Shown piece after piece: positions 34,327 to 43,867 of a stretch of DNA of 64,000 bases. The DNA comes from Mesorhizobium qingshengii (GTDB taxonomy: Bacteria > Pseudomonadota > Alphaproteobacteria > Rhizobiales > Rhizobiaceae), in assembly GCF_900103325.1 (NCBI RefSeq), contig NZ_FMXM01000004.1, positions 1-64,000 of the forward strand, given 5' to 3'. Positions within the stretch are counted from its first letter, which is position 1. Each line of letters starts with the position of its first letter. Position numbers and translations under genes: made by a program. The notes beneath the pieces are model-generated. The model was not told where the DNA came from, made no database searches, and saw only the letters and a list, made by a program, of their open reading frames with translations.

Positions 34327-35835
34327 CTACGATATCGCTCTGTCGAAAGTGCGCACCTTCACCACGGGATCGCCGACATCGTGTTCCGGCCAGAACCGGG
34401 CCTTGCGATAAGTGAGCGAGCCCTTGGTGTAGTATCCAACCCCTGGCGTGCGAACCAGCAGCGGGGTGGCTGCGGCGCCGAAATTCAGCTTGAAATGGTA
34501 TCCAGATTTGACGACGAAAAAATCGCGTGAAACAAGTTCTATGCCCTGGCTGGTGAAAACGGCTGGGTCGTGACTGAACGCTGCCTTGGTTGTCAAAACG
34601 ACGAGCAGCCGGCCATCGATCTCCACGACGGCGGTGCGTCCCATGCTTGAGGGTTCGCCGCCCTGGAAGGGACCGGCCAAAATGAAGTCGCCGCTGCTCA
34701 GGTGGATGACTTTGCCGGTGATAGGCAGAGGCCTGAAGCCTGGTGTGATCCGACCTCCTACCGCGCAGGCAATGACGTTGCCCAGTCCGGCTTCGAAGGC
34801 GATATCGACGGAGCGGGGATCCGTAATTGGGATTGCTCCGCGCAGGTCGTCGTGGCGGTGCAATGCGGCTTCCAGGATCGCAGTACTGTCTCCAGGCGCG
34901 CCGGCAAGCACACGGTCACCCATATCGGCCAGGACGAAAGGCCGACGGGAATTTGCTGCTGCAACCGTGTCGAGGGCCTCGGCAATCGACAACAATTCGT
35001 CAGTGAAACGGGCGCGATTTTCCCAGAAAGCCCGGGCGAGCGAATTCGCGACCAGCTCGCCCTTCTTGCCGGCATCATTCGTCAGAACGACGGCCGCCTG
35101 GCCGATATTCTCATCATCCGCGTAGCGGAATACGTTAAAGAGGGAGACGTCCCAGATTGCCGGGCAGCCCTTCGCCGCAAGGCGCGCCTGGTTGTGGATC
35201 TCGTGCAGAGGACCCCCGGCTGTTTCGGCCGCGCCTGGCAGGATCATCGGGATCTTGGCCATCGCGGTCACCGGACGCAGCGCGCCATTGAGCATCGCCA
35301 AAAGATATGCGGCGACCTTTTCACCGCATTCGACAACGTCGGAGTGCGGGTTTTCCTTGCAGGCAATGCAGATATCGACCGCAGCCAGCATGGCCTCCGT
35401 GACGTGCGCATGAAGATCAAGCCCGATACCGATCGGCACTGTTTTGCCCACCGCGGCGCGGAGCCCTGCGAGCAGATCTCCTTCCGCGTCCTCGATGCGT
35501 GTGGTTCCCATGGCGCCATGCAGCTCGAGCGCAATCGCATCGGGGTCGAGGGCGATGGCATCCGCAATGAGACGCTCCTTGACTCCGATGAAGAAGGCAT
35601 GATCGACCAGTCCGCCAGGCGGCGCGACCACCGAAATGCTGGGCAGAATTTCTACCTGCTCCTTGGTGAGTTTCTGGACGATGCCGGCCAGGGTAGAGCC
35701 CGAAGTCGCAGCAGCTGCCATCAACTCGTCGCCTGCCGAAATCTGGAAATCGGCTGCGCAGGTTGGCTGTGGATTGAACCCGTTCGACTCGTGCCATATC
35801 CGTGCGACGAGAACACGCGGCGCAGATCTGTTCAT
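34327..35835 (-). CDS. M81-family metallopeptidase (MlrC-like)
   Basis: 502 residues. N-terminal WHESNGFNPQ (zinc ligand His-Glu region), ALELHGAMGT (Asp/His region) and GIGLDLHAHVTEAM follow the MlrC/microcystinase C pattern; the C-terminal half begins around residue 310 (RPFVLADMGDRVLAGAPGDS). MlrC proteins are zinc hydrolases of amide or linearised peptide bonds. Start ATG 35835 has agga 8 nt upstream; 35841 and 35874 are less well placed. Last gene of the Pot-type import operon, 14 bp after the binding-protein stop, which suggests the imported compound is an amide or small peptide. Confidence 0.83.
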   Translation of the reverse strand: MNRSAPRVLVARIWHESNGFNPQPTCAADFQISAGDELMAAAATSGSTLAGIVQKLTKEQVEILPSISVVAPPGGLVDHAFFIGVKERLIADAIALDPDAIALELHGAMGTTRIEDAEGDLLAGLRAAVGKTVPIGIGLDLHAHVTEAMLAAVDICIACKENPHSDVVECGEKVAAYLLAMLNGALRPVTAMAKIPMILPGAAETAGGPLHEIHNQARLAAKGCPAIWDVSLFNVFRYADDENIGQAAVVLTNDAGKKGELVANSLARAFWENRARFTDELLSIAEALDTVAAANSRRPFVLADMGDRVLAGAPGDSTAILEAALHRHDDLRGAIPITDPRSVDIAFEAGLGNVIACAVGGRITPGFRPLPITGKVIHLSSGDFILAGPFQGGEPSSMGRTAVVEIDGRLLVVLTTKAAFSHDPAVFTSQGIELVSRDFFVVKSGYHFKLNFGAAATPLLVRTPGVGYYTKGSLTYRKARFWPEHDVGDPVVKVRTFDRAIS

Positions 35836-35849
35836 GGTCATTCTCCTGT

Positions 35850-36908
35850 TCACTGCTGAATCCAGGCGTTCCACCGCTCAAGCAAGAGAGCGGCGTTGTC
35901 ATTGATCCATTTAGCATCTGGAACGATGGGGCTGTTTTGGGGATCAGTCGTGCTCGGCATATCGGCGCGGGCTTGCGGGGACATCAATTTGACGGCCTCG
36001 CTGCTTGGCGGTTTGCACGACAACGCTTCGCAGACCTTGGCCTGCGCAGCCGGCGTGTTGAGCCAATATTCAGCCAGTTTAAGCGCGTTCTGGCGATGCG
36101 GCGCGTTCTTGATCAATGCGATCCGGTCGCCGACGAGGAACGAAGCAGCGTGTGACCACGCAATGGGCAGGCCCTCGCTTTTCAGAGCTTTGGCGCGGGT
36201 CAGCCAGATCTGACCGACGACATAATCGCCATTGCGAAAGCCCTGCATGCTTTGATCCCCGGTCTTCCACCACAACGTCACCGCCGGTCGGATCTGTTCG
36301 AGCTTGGCCAAGGCCCGGTCGATGTCGAGCGGGAACAGTTTTTCCGGTCTCACACCGTCGGCAAGCAGGGCGCTTGCCATGACCCGCCAGGGATCATTGA
36401 AGTCTGGAAACGATCGGCCGCCAGGAAATTTCTTCAGGTCCCACATGTCGGCCCAGGTCTGGGGACTTCTGCCGTCGAAGGCGTCCGATCGGTAGGCAAG
36501 GAGGGTCGAATTCGAGAGCAGCCGCACCCCCGCCGCAGTACAGGCGTCGGGATCGAGGTTCGCGTGCGTGAAAAATTCCTTACAAAACTCCGAGAGGTTC
36601 TCGGCGTAGAGCAGGTGTTGCTCGGAAGCCGCCTGTATCTCGCCTTGCAGGTAAAGGTCCCAGCTGACATTGCCCGTCTTGACCATCGCGGCTGCCTTAG
36701 CCCGCATCTCGGCGTTGGTGGCCGCAACGGTGACGACCTCAATGCCCGTCCTGGCTGTAAACGGATCGAACCAAGCCTCCCGGAGTGCCTTTTCGTATGC
36801 ACCACCGGTTGTCGCGACCACGATCGTCTCGGCGGCAGCGGCGCTGGACACCAAGGCGGCCAGACACGCCGCTGTCGCTGCAGACATTTTCTGAAAAGCC
36901 CAAAGCAT
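35850..36908 (-). CDS. ABC importer periplasmic binding protein (PotD/iron-type group)
   Basis: 352 residues with a signal peptide (LWAFQKMSAATAACLAALVS, cleavage after SSAAAA) and a type II periplasmic-binding fold: IVVATTGGAYEKALREAWFD, WDLYLQGEIQAASEQHLLY, GVRLLSNSTLLAYRSDAF. The pattern is that of extracellular solute-binding family 1/8 proteins for polyamine-like or other organic ligands; DPWRVMASALLADG and CEALSC are notable. It is encoded after its two permeases. The ligand is unknown and may be the substrate of the adjacent M81 hydrolase. Confidence 0.82.
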   Translation of the reverse strand: MLWAFQKMSAATAACLAALVSSAAAAETIVVATTGGAYEKALREAWFDPFTARTGIEVVTVAATNAEMRAKAAAMVKTGNVSWDLYLQGEIQAASEQHLLYAENLSEFCKEFFTHANLDPDACTAAGVRLLSNSTLLAYRSDAFDGRSPQTWADMWDLKKFPGGRSFPDFNDPWRVMASALLADGVRPEKLFPLDIDRALAKLEQIRPAVTLWWKTGDQSMQGFRNGDYVVGQIWLTRAKALKSEGLPIAWSHAASFLVGDRIALIKNAPHRQNALKLAEYWLNTPAAQAKVCEALSCKPPSSEAVKLMSPQARADMPSTTDPQNSPIVPDAKWINDNAALLLERWNAWIQQ

Positions 36909-36943
36909 CGAAGTTCCTCCCGTCTGGTTTGGTCAGCTAATTT

Positions 36944-37795
36944 CTAGTTCTGCCGGCTGGCCCTAATGGCTGCCATCAGCAGCAGAGACACGCCTGCCAG
37001 CAGGGTCGAGACAGCGGCAATCACTGGTGTGAGATTAAAATCAATGTCCTCGAACATCTTCCGACTGATGGTCTTCCCGCCCGTATCGGAAAGGAAGAAC
37101 GCCACTGTCGCCTCGTCGAAGGAGGACAGGAAGGCGAACACCGCCGCGACAGCGACCGAAGGCGAAATATTTGGGAGCACGATGAGCAGAAACGCTCGCG
37201 TCCGGTTGGCCCCACAACTGAGCGCGGCAAGTTCCAGCGTGAAATCAAACCGTTGCAGCGCGGCCATTACGGTGACCAGCACATAGGGAACGGCAAGCAC
37301 TGTGTGGCCGATGAGGAACCCCACGAGATTTCCTGTCAGCCGCAGGGGCGAGAAAATCAAATAGAGTGCGACACCGAAGACCACATGAGGAACCACCATG
37401 GGCGCAAGAGAAAGCGCCTGAAGGGCTTGTTTGCCCGGCAGATCCCCGCGGGTCAGAGCCATTGCCGCAAGTGTGCCGATGGCCGTCGCAGAAAGGCTGG
37501 TTGCCAGCGCGATCTTCAGGCTGAACCAGGTTGCAGCCATCCAGTCCGGGTCGGACAGGTATTCGCGATACCAGTGCAGCGTCAGTTGATGGGGCGGAAA
37601 CTCGATATGATCAGCGCTGCCCAGCGAAATTGGCAAAATGACGAGGGTTGGCAGGACAAGGTAGAAGAGGATGAGGCCGAGCACGGCGCCTTGCAGTAAG
37701 ACGGCGACCGTAGATGCCCAGGGCCTTTGCCAGATGGCGGCGCTGTTGCCTGCCAGAGAGGCCGCTTGACGTGGGTATCGGGTTTCAATCGACAC
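36944..37795 (-). CDS. ABC importer permease (PotC-like)
   Basis: 283 residues, six transmembrane segments (VLLQGAVLGLILFYLVLPTL at the N-terminus) with the conserved EAA-type loop (ELAALSCGANRTRAFLLIVL). GTG start at 37795 with aagga upstream, overlapping the 3' end of the other permease gene by 11 bp; a TTG at 37801 is too close to the RBS. Forms the importer channel with the PotB-like partner. Confidence 0.83.
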   Translation of the reverse strand: MSIETRYPRQAASLAGNSAAIWQRPWASTVAVLLQGAVLGLILFYLVLPTLVILPISLGSADHIEFPPHQLTLHWYREYLSDPDWMAATWFSLKIALATSLSATAIGTLAAMALTRGDLPGKQALQALSLAPMVVPHVVFGVALYLIFSPLRLTGNLVGFLIGHTVLAVPYVLVTVMAALQRFDFTLELAALSCGANRTRAFLLIVLPNISPSVAVAAVFAFLSSFDEATVAFFLSDTGGKTISRKMFEDIDFNLTPVIAAVSTLLAGVSLLLMAAIRASRQN

Positions 37796-38681
37796 TTGCA
37801 AATCCTTTGGACATGGAAAAGGCCTTGCGGAAAACCAGCACCATGGTCAGCGTCGCGATCACCAGGATGGTTGAAAGCGCGGCAGCGAAGGGCCAGTCGA
37901 GAAGGACTGTCGCTTGCTGACCGATCAGTGTCGCGACGATCAGAGTGCCTGGTCCGCCGACCAGTGCAGGAGTGATGTAAAAGCCGAGGGCGAGGATGAA
38001 ACACATGACGCATCCGGCAAAGATACCCGGCAGGCTGAGTGGCAGGGTGATGCGCAAAAATGCCATCGTGGCGCCAGCCCCAAGGCTACGGGCAGCGCAG
38101 ACATACTCCTGCGGGATCGACCGCAGCGCCGCGAAAATCGGCAAGATCATGAAGGGCAGGAGGACGTGGGTCATTGCCAAGATGACCGCCCCTTCATTGT
38201 AGATGAGCTTGAGGGGCGCTTCGATCAATCCGAGCTGCTGCAGGACGTTATTCACCACGCCATTGCGTTGCAGAAGCACGATCCAGGCATAGGAGCGAAC
38301 CAGCACCGGCGACCACAGAGCGATAAACACCGCAGCCGTGGCAACGGCGGCCAGGCGCCGTTTGAGGCTGGCCATCGCAAGGGCGACTGGATAGCCAAGT
38401 ACGAATGAGGCGATGGTGACGGACAGAGCAATTCTGAACGTTCGCGCCATGACCGAAAGATAGATCGGCTGCTCGATGATCTTCCGGTATGCGGTGAAAT
38501 CCAATGCCGGCGTAAACAGGCTCAGCTTGATCAGCGCTGCAATCGGATACAGGAAGCCAACCAATAAGAGCAGCAGTAAAGGACCGATCAATGAAAACGA
38601 CAATGCCCGCGAGTAGCGGCTTGCCGGGCCCCCCGGTCGACCGAGACTATGATCGCTTGGCCTGGAAGCTACGTCAGCCAT
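37785..38681 (-). CDS. ABC importer permease (PotB-like)
   Basis: 298 residues beginning MADVASRPSDHSLGRPGGPA, then six hydrophobic segments (FSLIGPLLLLLLVGFLYPIA; IASFVLGYPVALAMASL) and the loop EYVCAARSLGAGATMAFLRI with the EAA motif. Typical PotB/HisM-type inner-membrane subunit. The ATP-binding gene ends 2 bp before its start. Confidence 0.83.
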   Translation of the reverse strand: MADVASRPSDHSLGRPGGPASRYSRALSFSLIGPLLLLLLVGFLYPIAALIKLSLFTPALDFTAYRKIIEQPIYLSVMARTFRIALSVTIASFVLGYPVALAMASLKRRLAAVATAAVFIALWSPVLVRSYAWIVLLQRNGVVNNVLQQLGLIEAPLKLIYNEGAVILAMTHVLLPFMILPIFAALRSIPQEYVCAARSLGAGATMAFLRITLPLSLPGIFAGCVMCFILALGFYITPALVGGPGTLIVATLIGQQATVLLDWPFAAALSTILVIATLTMVLVFRKAFSMSKGFASVD

Positions 38682-38683
38682 GA

Positions 38684-39787
38684 TCAGGCTTCCGGCGCAG
38701 CAAAGACATGGAAGGCTTCCTTGAACGCAAACAAGTCAACACGTTCGCCGCGTCTGAAAGGACCTGCCGATGTGGAAGCGGGCAGTTGGACCTGCACGAT
38801 CGGCTGCCCGATCGTGGCAAGGCGCACCAGATAGACGCGGAAGGCGCCGACGAAGATCTCCGCGTCGATGTGGCCGGGTATGGCGGTCGCTGAATCGGGC
38901 GGGGCGAATGACAGACTTTCGGGCCGAACCGCGAGCTTGACAGCTCGACCCCGCTGCAGGTGCCCTGCCCCACTCAAGGACGGGGACGGGGCAGGGATGG
39001 TGATCCTGTCCGATATGCGGATGTGGCAGGTACCGGCTTCGTCACGTTGGCATTCACCGTTGATGAAATTCATCTTGCCAACGAACTGCGCGACAAAGGG
39101 TGAGCATGGCCGTTGGTAAATGTCCGCTGGAGCGCCGAGCTGGACAAGGGTTCCACCAGACATGATCGCCACACGGTCGGACAAGGTCATCGCTTCGTCC
39201 TGATCGTGGGTGACGTAGATGACGGTAGCGCCGAGCTTGGACTGGATGCGTTTGATTTCCAGCTGCATGGCCTCTCGCAAATTCTTGTCGAGGGCACCGA
39301 GGGGTTCATCCATCAGCAACACAGGGGGCTCGCACACAAGCGCACGGGCAACAGCGACGCGCTGCTGCTGGCCGCCCGAGAGCTGATTTGGGTAGCGATG
39401 ATCAAAACCGACCAGCTGCACCAATTCGAGGATCATCCTCACACGGTCCCTGATCGCTAGACGATCCACCCGGCGCATACGCAAAGGAAAGGCCACGTTC
39501 TGGTGGACCGTCATATGCGGAAACAGCGCATATTTCTGAAAAACCATGCCAATGTTGCGCCGGTTGGGTGCGGCTCCGGTGATATCCTGGCCGCCGATCG
39601 AAATCCGGCCAGAGCTCGGCGCTTCGAACCCGGCGATCATGGTCAGCAAAGTGGTCTTGCCGGACCCCGATGGTCCCAGCACTGACACGAACTCGCCCGC
39701 CGCAATGTCGAACGAGACGCCCTCAACCGCAACGGTGCGTTCAAAGCGCTTGCTGAGGGATTGGAGAGATAGCGTTTTGCCGATCAA
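38684..39787 (-). CDS. ABC importer ATP-binding protein (PotA-like)
   Basis: 367 residues. Walker A GPSGSGKTTLL (~residue 45), signature LSGGQQQRVAVARAL, Walker B VLLMDEPLGALD, switch His in IYVTHDQDEAM, followed by a TOBE-type C-terminal domain (VKLAVRPESLSFAPPDSA). TTG start at 39787 with cggagga 8 nt before gives the family N-terminus; an upstream frame to 39919 adds residues with no counterpart. First gene of the five-gene operon, divergent from gntR with the TGATGCAACA site between. Confidence 0.83.
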   Translation of the reverse strand: MIGKTLSLQSLSKRFERTVAVEGVSFDIAAGEFVSVLGPSGSGKTTLLTMIAGFEAPSSGRISIGGQDITGAAPNRRNIGMVFQKYALFPHMTVHQNVAFPLRMRRVDRLAIRDRVRMILELVQLVGFDHRYPNQLSGGQQQRVAVARALVCEPPVLLMDEPLGALDKNLREAMQLEIKRIQSKLGATVIYVTHDQDEAMTLSDRVAIMSGGTLVQLGAPADIYQRPCSPFVAQFVGKMNFINGECQRDEAGTCHIRISDRITIPAPSPSLSGAGHLQRGRAVKLAVRPESLSFAPPDSATAIPGHIDAEIFVGAFRVYLVRLATIGQPIVQVQLPASTSAGPFRRGERVDLFAFKEAFHVFAAPEA

Positions 39788-39993
39788 GCTGGTGTTCCTC
39801 CGTGCGAAGAATGTGCCCGCGACTATCCGACCTTCGGAAGGATACCAGCGCCCTTGTCGTTGCTGCCGTACAAGCCCGCATACGGCTTTTGATCCCGGTT
39901 TCATCCATCGCCACGTCAAAACAGAGGACGCGAGACCGGGAAGATGTTATGCAGATGTCACACAAACTTTACCGTGACTTCATAGTCGCATTT

Positions 39994-40003
39994 TGATGCA
40001 ACA
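39994..40003. promoter_or_regulatory. TGATGCAACA operator-like site between potA and gntR
   Basis: One mismatch from TGTTGCAACA, flanked by T-rich left and A-rich right sides like the other sites. It lies 33 bp before the gntR start and upstream of the divergent importer operon. Confidence 0.55.
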
Positions 40004-40035
40004 AAAAACTCAGCCTGTCAACGTCAGGATTTTCG

Positions 40036-40740
40036 ATGGCCTCCAGCACCCCATTCGCCAAAGAAGACGACAGACAGCCAACTCGCCTGGGCGATCGCGT
40101 CTACGAGCAAATCAAGGAACGTCTCATCCGGGGCGCCTATGGTCCAGGCGACAAGCTGACCGTTCGCGGCCTGGCCGAGACCTTGGGGGTGAGTTCCACG
40201 CCGGCGCGCGATGCCATCAACCGCCTGGCCCTCGAAGGCGCACTGGTCTACGCCGGGCCTAAAACGGTTATCGTTCCGGCTCTCGACCCCGAAGTCCTTG
40301 AAGAGATTACACTTATGCGCCTGGCTCTTGAGGGTCTGGCCGCCGAGAGGGCCGCTGCTCGCGTGGCGGACGAGGACATTGAGGCGCTCAAAGAGACCCA
40401 AGCACGGATCAACGCCGCCCTCCGTGAAAGGCGGTACGCGGAAGCGTTGTGGAGCAACAAGGAATTCCATTTCTCGATCTACAAGCTCAGCGGGATGCCC
40501 CATCTGCTCGCTACGATCGAAACACTTTGGTTGCGTATCGGGGCCTCGTTCAATGATCTGTATCCAGAATTCGCCGAAGCGAAATATGGCATACACAATC
40601 ACATGGCCGCACTTGAGGGACTGGCCGAACGCGACGGCAGTGCCGTCCGTGCTGCGATCGAAAGTGACATTCGGGACGGCTATCGGCGTATGAGACAAGC
40701 CACTCGCGAACGGAACGCCATACAATCACTACCGTCGTGA
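40036..40740 (+). CDS. GntR-family regulator (FCD/FadR subfamily)
   Basis: 234 residues. Winged HTH (LGDRVYEQIKERLIRGAYGP, GDKLTVRGLAETLGVSSTPARD) then an FCD helical effector domain with likely metal-ligand His in NKEFHFSIYKLSG and GIHNHMAALEGL. FCD regulators bind short inverted repeats of the TTGTxxACAA class and are released by small organic acids. It lies between the divergent importer operon and the aminotransferase/ThDP/SDR operon; TGTTGCAACA-type sites occur on both sides of it. Confidence 0.85.
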   Translation: MASSTPFAKEDDRQPTRLGDRVYEQIKERLIRGAYGPGDKLTVRGLAETLGVSSTPARDAINRLALEGALVYAGPKTVIVPALDPEVLEEITLMRLALEGLAAERAAARVADEDIEALKETQARINAALRERRYAEALWSNKEFHFSIYKLSGMPHLLATIETLWLRIGASFNDLYPEFAEAKYGIHNHMAALEGLAERDGSAVRAAIESDIRDGYRRMRQATRERNAIQSLPS

Positions 40741-40775
40741 TATTTTTGTTGCGTCAATTCCGTTTGTGTGTTTTT

Positions 40776-40785
40776 TGTTGCAACA
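40776..40785. promoter_or_regulatory. TGTTGCAACA-type operator upstream of the aminotransferase operon
   Basis: TTGTTGCAACATAATT context, 28 bp before the aminotransferase ATG, where a bound GntR protein would block initiation. Confidence 0.65.
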
Positions 40786-40812
40786 TAATTGTGCTGCGAT
40801 GGAAAACATCTG

Positions 40813-42144
40813 ATGACGACACGACAGGTTCGCCTCAATCAGGCCCGTCAGGTATCCAATCGGCTTTACGACCGCGGACTTCGCGTTTTTCCCGACGGCA
40901 CGACACGGATCACCGTCGAGCGTGATCCGGTCCCGCGCTATGCGAAAGCAGGCCGGGGCGCTTACCTGGAAGATGTGGACGGCAATCGCCTTCTCGACCT
41001 GAACAACAATTTCACCACGCTCATTCACGGCCATGCCTACGCCCCGATCGTGGAAGCCGTTGCATCGCAGCTTGCTTGCGGAAGCTGCTTTGCGAACCCG
41101 ACTGAATATGAAATCAAGCTTGCCGAACTGCTGGTCGATCGCATCCCGTCGGTTGAACGGGTTCGCTTCGTCAACAGTGGCACCGAAGCCGTCATGTTCG
41201 CAATTAAAGCGGCCCGTGCATTTACGGGCAGGCCTGCCATCGCTCGGATTGAGGGGGCTTTCCACGGTGCCTATGACTGGGCGGAGATCGGCCAGGCAGG
41301 AACACCTTTGACCTGGGGACCACCGGAGGATCCGCTGCCAGTCCCGCTGTATGCGGGCGTTCCGGCCTCTATCGCGGACGATGTGCTCGTTCTGCGCCTC
41401 AACGATATCGGAGGCTTGCAGCGCCTGGAGGATGCGGCCGACAGACTGTCTTGTATTCTCATAGATCCGATGCCCAGTCGCGCCGGCCTGATCGCTGCAG
41501 ATCCAGAATTCCTCACGGCATTGACGGAATCGGCGCGCAGAAATGGCGTCCTTGTCATTGCCGATGAGGTGTTAAATCTGCGACAGGGCTTTCAAGGCGC
41601 GTCCGCAAGATATGGGCTCACGCCAGATCTTGTGGCGATGGGCAAGATCATTGGCGGTGGCTTTCCAATAGGCGCGATCGGCGGTCGCGAAGACGTAATG
41701 CGCGTTTTCGGTACTCGCCAAGCCAAAGGAAGTTTGCCGCAGGGGGGCACGTTTTCAGCGAATCCCGTATCGATGCTTGCCGGCTCCATAGCCATGCAGG
41801 CGCTGACGAAAGACGAATTCGATCGGCTCGAGCAGTTGGGCAACCAAGTCAGGGCCGGCCTGTCTGAAGTGATCAGGCGCCATTGCGCAGCATTTTCGGT
41901 AACTGGTGCGGCTTCGCTTTTCCGCATTCATCCGAAGGAACAGCCGCCGTGCGAGTTCAGGCAAGCATTCTGCAATAAGGCCGAAGCAGAGACGTTGATG
42001 AGATTGCATCGACATTTTCTGGCGTCTGGCATCCTCCTGCCAAATGGCGCAGCGGCCTCGTTGTCGACGCCCATGGGAGCGGCAGAAATGAATATGATCG
42101 TCGAATGCTTCGACGATTTCCTCAGCCAAGCAAACCAGCGTTGA
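40813..42144 (+). CDS. Class III PLP aminotransferase (glutamate-1-semialdehyde aminomutase-like)
   Basis: 443 residues. NSGTEAVMFAIKAARAFTGR (phosphate cup), GAFHGAYDWAE, DEVLNLRQGF (Asp contacting PLP) and the Schiff-base Lys in MGKIIGGGFPIGAIGG. The overall pattern is closest to GSA-aminomutase-like transaminases, which act on terminal or omega-amino groups. First gene of a three-gene operon with the ThDP enzyme and SDR; probably removes the amino group from a compound imported by the Pot-type system (inference). Confidence 0.82.
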   Translation: MTTRQVRLNQARQVSNRLYDRGLRVFPDGTTRITVERDPVPRYAKAGRGAYLEDVDGNRLLDLNNNFTTLIHGHAYAPIVEAVASQLACGSCFANPTEYEIKLAELLVDRIPSVERVRFVNSGTEAVMFAIKAARAFTGRPAIARIEGAFHGAYDWAEIGQAGTPLTWGPPEDPLPVPLYAGVPASIADDVLVLRLNDIGGLQRLEDAADRLSCILIDPMPSRAGLIAADPEFLTALTESARRNGVLVIADEVLNLRQGFQGASARYGLTPDLVAMGKIIGGGFPIGAIGGREDVMRVFGTRQAKGSLPQGGTFSANPVSMLAGSIAMQALTKDEFDRLEQLGNQVRAGLSEVIRRHCAAFSVTGAASLFRIHPKEQPPCEFRQAFCNKAEAETLMRLHRHFLASGILLPNGAAASLSTPMGAAEMNMIVECFDDFLSQANQR

Positions 42145-42154
42145 AGTGGGGCCA

Positions 42155-43867
42155 ATGTCACCAGATCTCTCCAGCACGGTTGCCGGCCGCATTGCGCTGG
42201 CATTGAGACGCCATGACGTCTCTCATATTTTCGCACAAAGCCTGCCGTCCGCTGTCATCCTGGCGGCCGAAGCATTGGGAATCCGGCAGATCGCCTACAG
42301 ACAAGAAAATATGGGCGGCGCCATGGCCGATGGATATGCCCGCCGTTCCGGAAAGATCGGCATAGTGGCCGCGCAGAACGGGCCAGCCGCCGCGCTTCTG
42401 GTCCCTCCCCTGGCAGAGGCGCTCAAGGCCAGCGTGCCAATCGTTGCAATCGTGCAGGATGTCGAGCGCCCCCAGGCCGACCGCAATGCTTTCCAGGAAC
42501 TCGACCATCTGGCGCTATTTCAGTCCTGCACCAAATGGGCGCGAAAGGTTGTGGTGCCGGAGCGGATCGAAGACTACGTCGATGCTGCGTTTGCCATCGC
42601 AGGATCAGGGCGCCCGGGTCCCGCCGCGCTCGTCTTGCCGGCTGACCTCTTGCGCGCCAACTGGACGGGGACGCAATTCGATCGAACGGCCAATCTCGGC
42701 CACTGGCCAATCGACAGGTTGCGCCCATCTGAACGTGACGTCATGGCTGCAGCGAGACTTTTGAGCAATGCGCGATCGCCGGTCATCATTGCCGGCGGCG
42801 GCGTGCACGCCAGCGGGGCGTCGGCCGAACTTGCTCTGCTTCAGGAAGAATGCGCACTTCCAGTTTTCACAACCTTCATGGGCAAGGGAGCGGTTGACGA
42901 ATTTCATGAGCTCTCGGCCGGTGTCCTCGGCTCTCTTGTCGGCCCCACTTCACTCGGATCTCATTCAGTGGCGCTCTTGAGAGACGCGGACGTCGTCTTG
43001 CTGGTCGGCACCCGCACCAATCAGAACGGCACGGACAGCTGGTCCCAAATATCTGCCGATACGGCGATCATCCACATCGATGTGGATCCGGCGGAAGTTG
43101 GCCGGACTTACGAGGCAAAGGTGCGCCTGGTTGGCGACGCTGCCGAAACCCTGCAGGTGTTGCGCGTTGCGCTTTGGACCGATCTTTCGCGACGGCGCGC
43201 TGCCAGGAGCGTGATTGCAGGTCGTATAGGGAGCTTCTGGGCGCAATTTCACGATGCGCGTTCAAGCCGCCTGGAAAGGCAGAAGGGACCAATCCATCCC
43301 GAGCGGGTCATGGCCGAACTACAGGCTCAGATTACACCGGAAACGACCATCGTGGCCGACGCCAGCTATTCATCGATGTGGGTCACCGGCCAATTGCGAG
43401 CGTTGTCCCCAGGAATGCGGTTTTTGACGCCACGAGGTCTGGCTGGGCTTGGATGGGGAATCCCCCTCGCCATTGGGGCCAAGGTGGCGCGGCCGGAATA
43501 CCCTGTGGTCGTCATCGTCGGCGACGGTGGATTCGCACACAGTTGGGCCGAGCTCGAAACCATGGTGCGCTGCCAACTTCCAATTACAGTGATTGTGCTC
43601 AACAATGGCATTCTTGGCTTTCAGCGGGACGCAGAGTCCGTCAAGTTTGGCGCCTTCACGACCGCGTGCCACTTGGGTCAAGTCGATCATGCAATGATCG
43701 CAAGGGCCTGCGGTTGTGCCGCGGTTCGGATTGAATCTGCGGATGAGATTTCTGGTGCATTGCGGACGGGTATGGCTGCAGACTCTCCTTTTGTCATCGA
43801 AGTCATGACCGACCCAGGTGCTCATCCGCCTCTGTCGCTGTTCGCGGAGGTCGACGCCGCGGCATGA
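42155..43867 (+). CDS. Thiamine-diphosphate-dependent enzyme (acetolactate synthase-like)
   Basis: 570 residues. Three-domain ThDP fold: N-terminal PYR domain with catalytic Glu in AYRQENMGGAMADGYAR, central domain (SPVIIAGGGVHASGASAEL), and C-terminal PP domain with the ThDP/Mg site VGDGGFAHSWAE to NNGILGF. A family of carboligases and decarboxylases (AHAS, benzoylformate decarboxylase, sulfoacetaldehyde acetyltransferase and others); the substrate cannot be deduced here. Start at ATG 42155; GTG 42146 possible. 10 bp after the aminotransferase stop. Confidence 0.82.
   Translation: MSPDLSSTVAGRIALALRRHDVSHIFAQSLPSAVILAAEALGIRQIAYRQENMGGAMADGYARRSGKIGIVAAQNGPAAALLVPPLAEALKASVPIVAIVQDVERPQADRNAFQELDHLALFQSCTKWARKVVVPERIEDYVDAAFAIAGSGRPGPAALVLPADLLRANWTGTQFDRTANLGHWPIDRLRPSERDVMAAARLLSNARSPVIIAGGGVHASGASAELALLQEECALPVFTTFMGKGAVDEFHELSAGVLGSLVGPTSLGSHSVALLRDADVVLLVGTRTNQNGTDSWSQISADTAIIHIDVDPAEVGRTYEAKVRLVGDAAETLQVLRVALWTDLSRRRAARSVIAGRIGSFWAQFHDARSSRLERQKGPIHPERVMAELQAQITPETTIVADASYSSMWVTGQLRALSPGMRFLTPRGLAGLGWGIPLAIGAKVARPEYPVVVIVGDGGFAHSWAELETMVRCQLPITVIVLNNGILGFQRDAESVKFGAFTTACHLGQVDHAMIARACGCAAVRIESADEISGALRTGMAADSPFVIEVMTDPGAHPPLSLFAEVDAAA

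Noticed and set aside
34702..35859. 385-codon plus-strand open frame
   Set aside because: Antisense to the M81 hydrolase gene, no RBS or recognisable domain.
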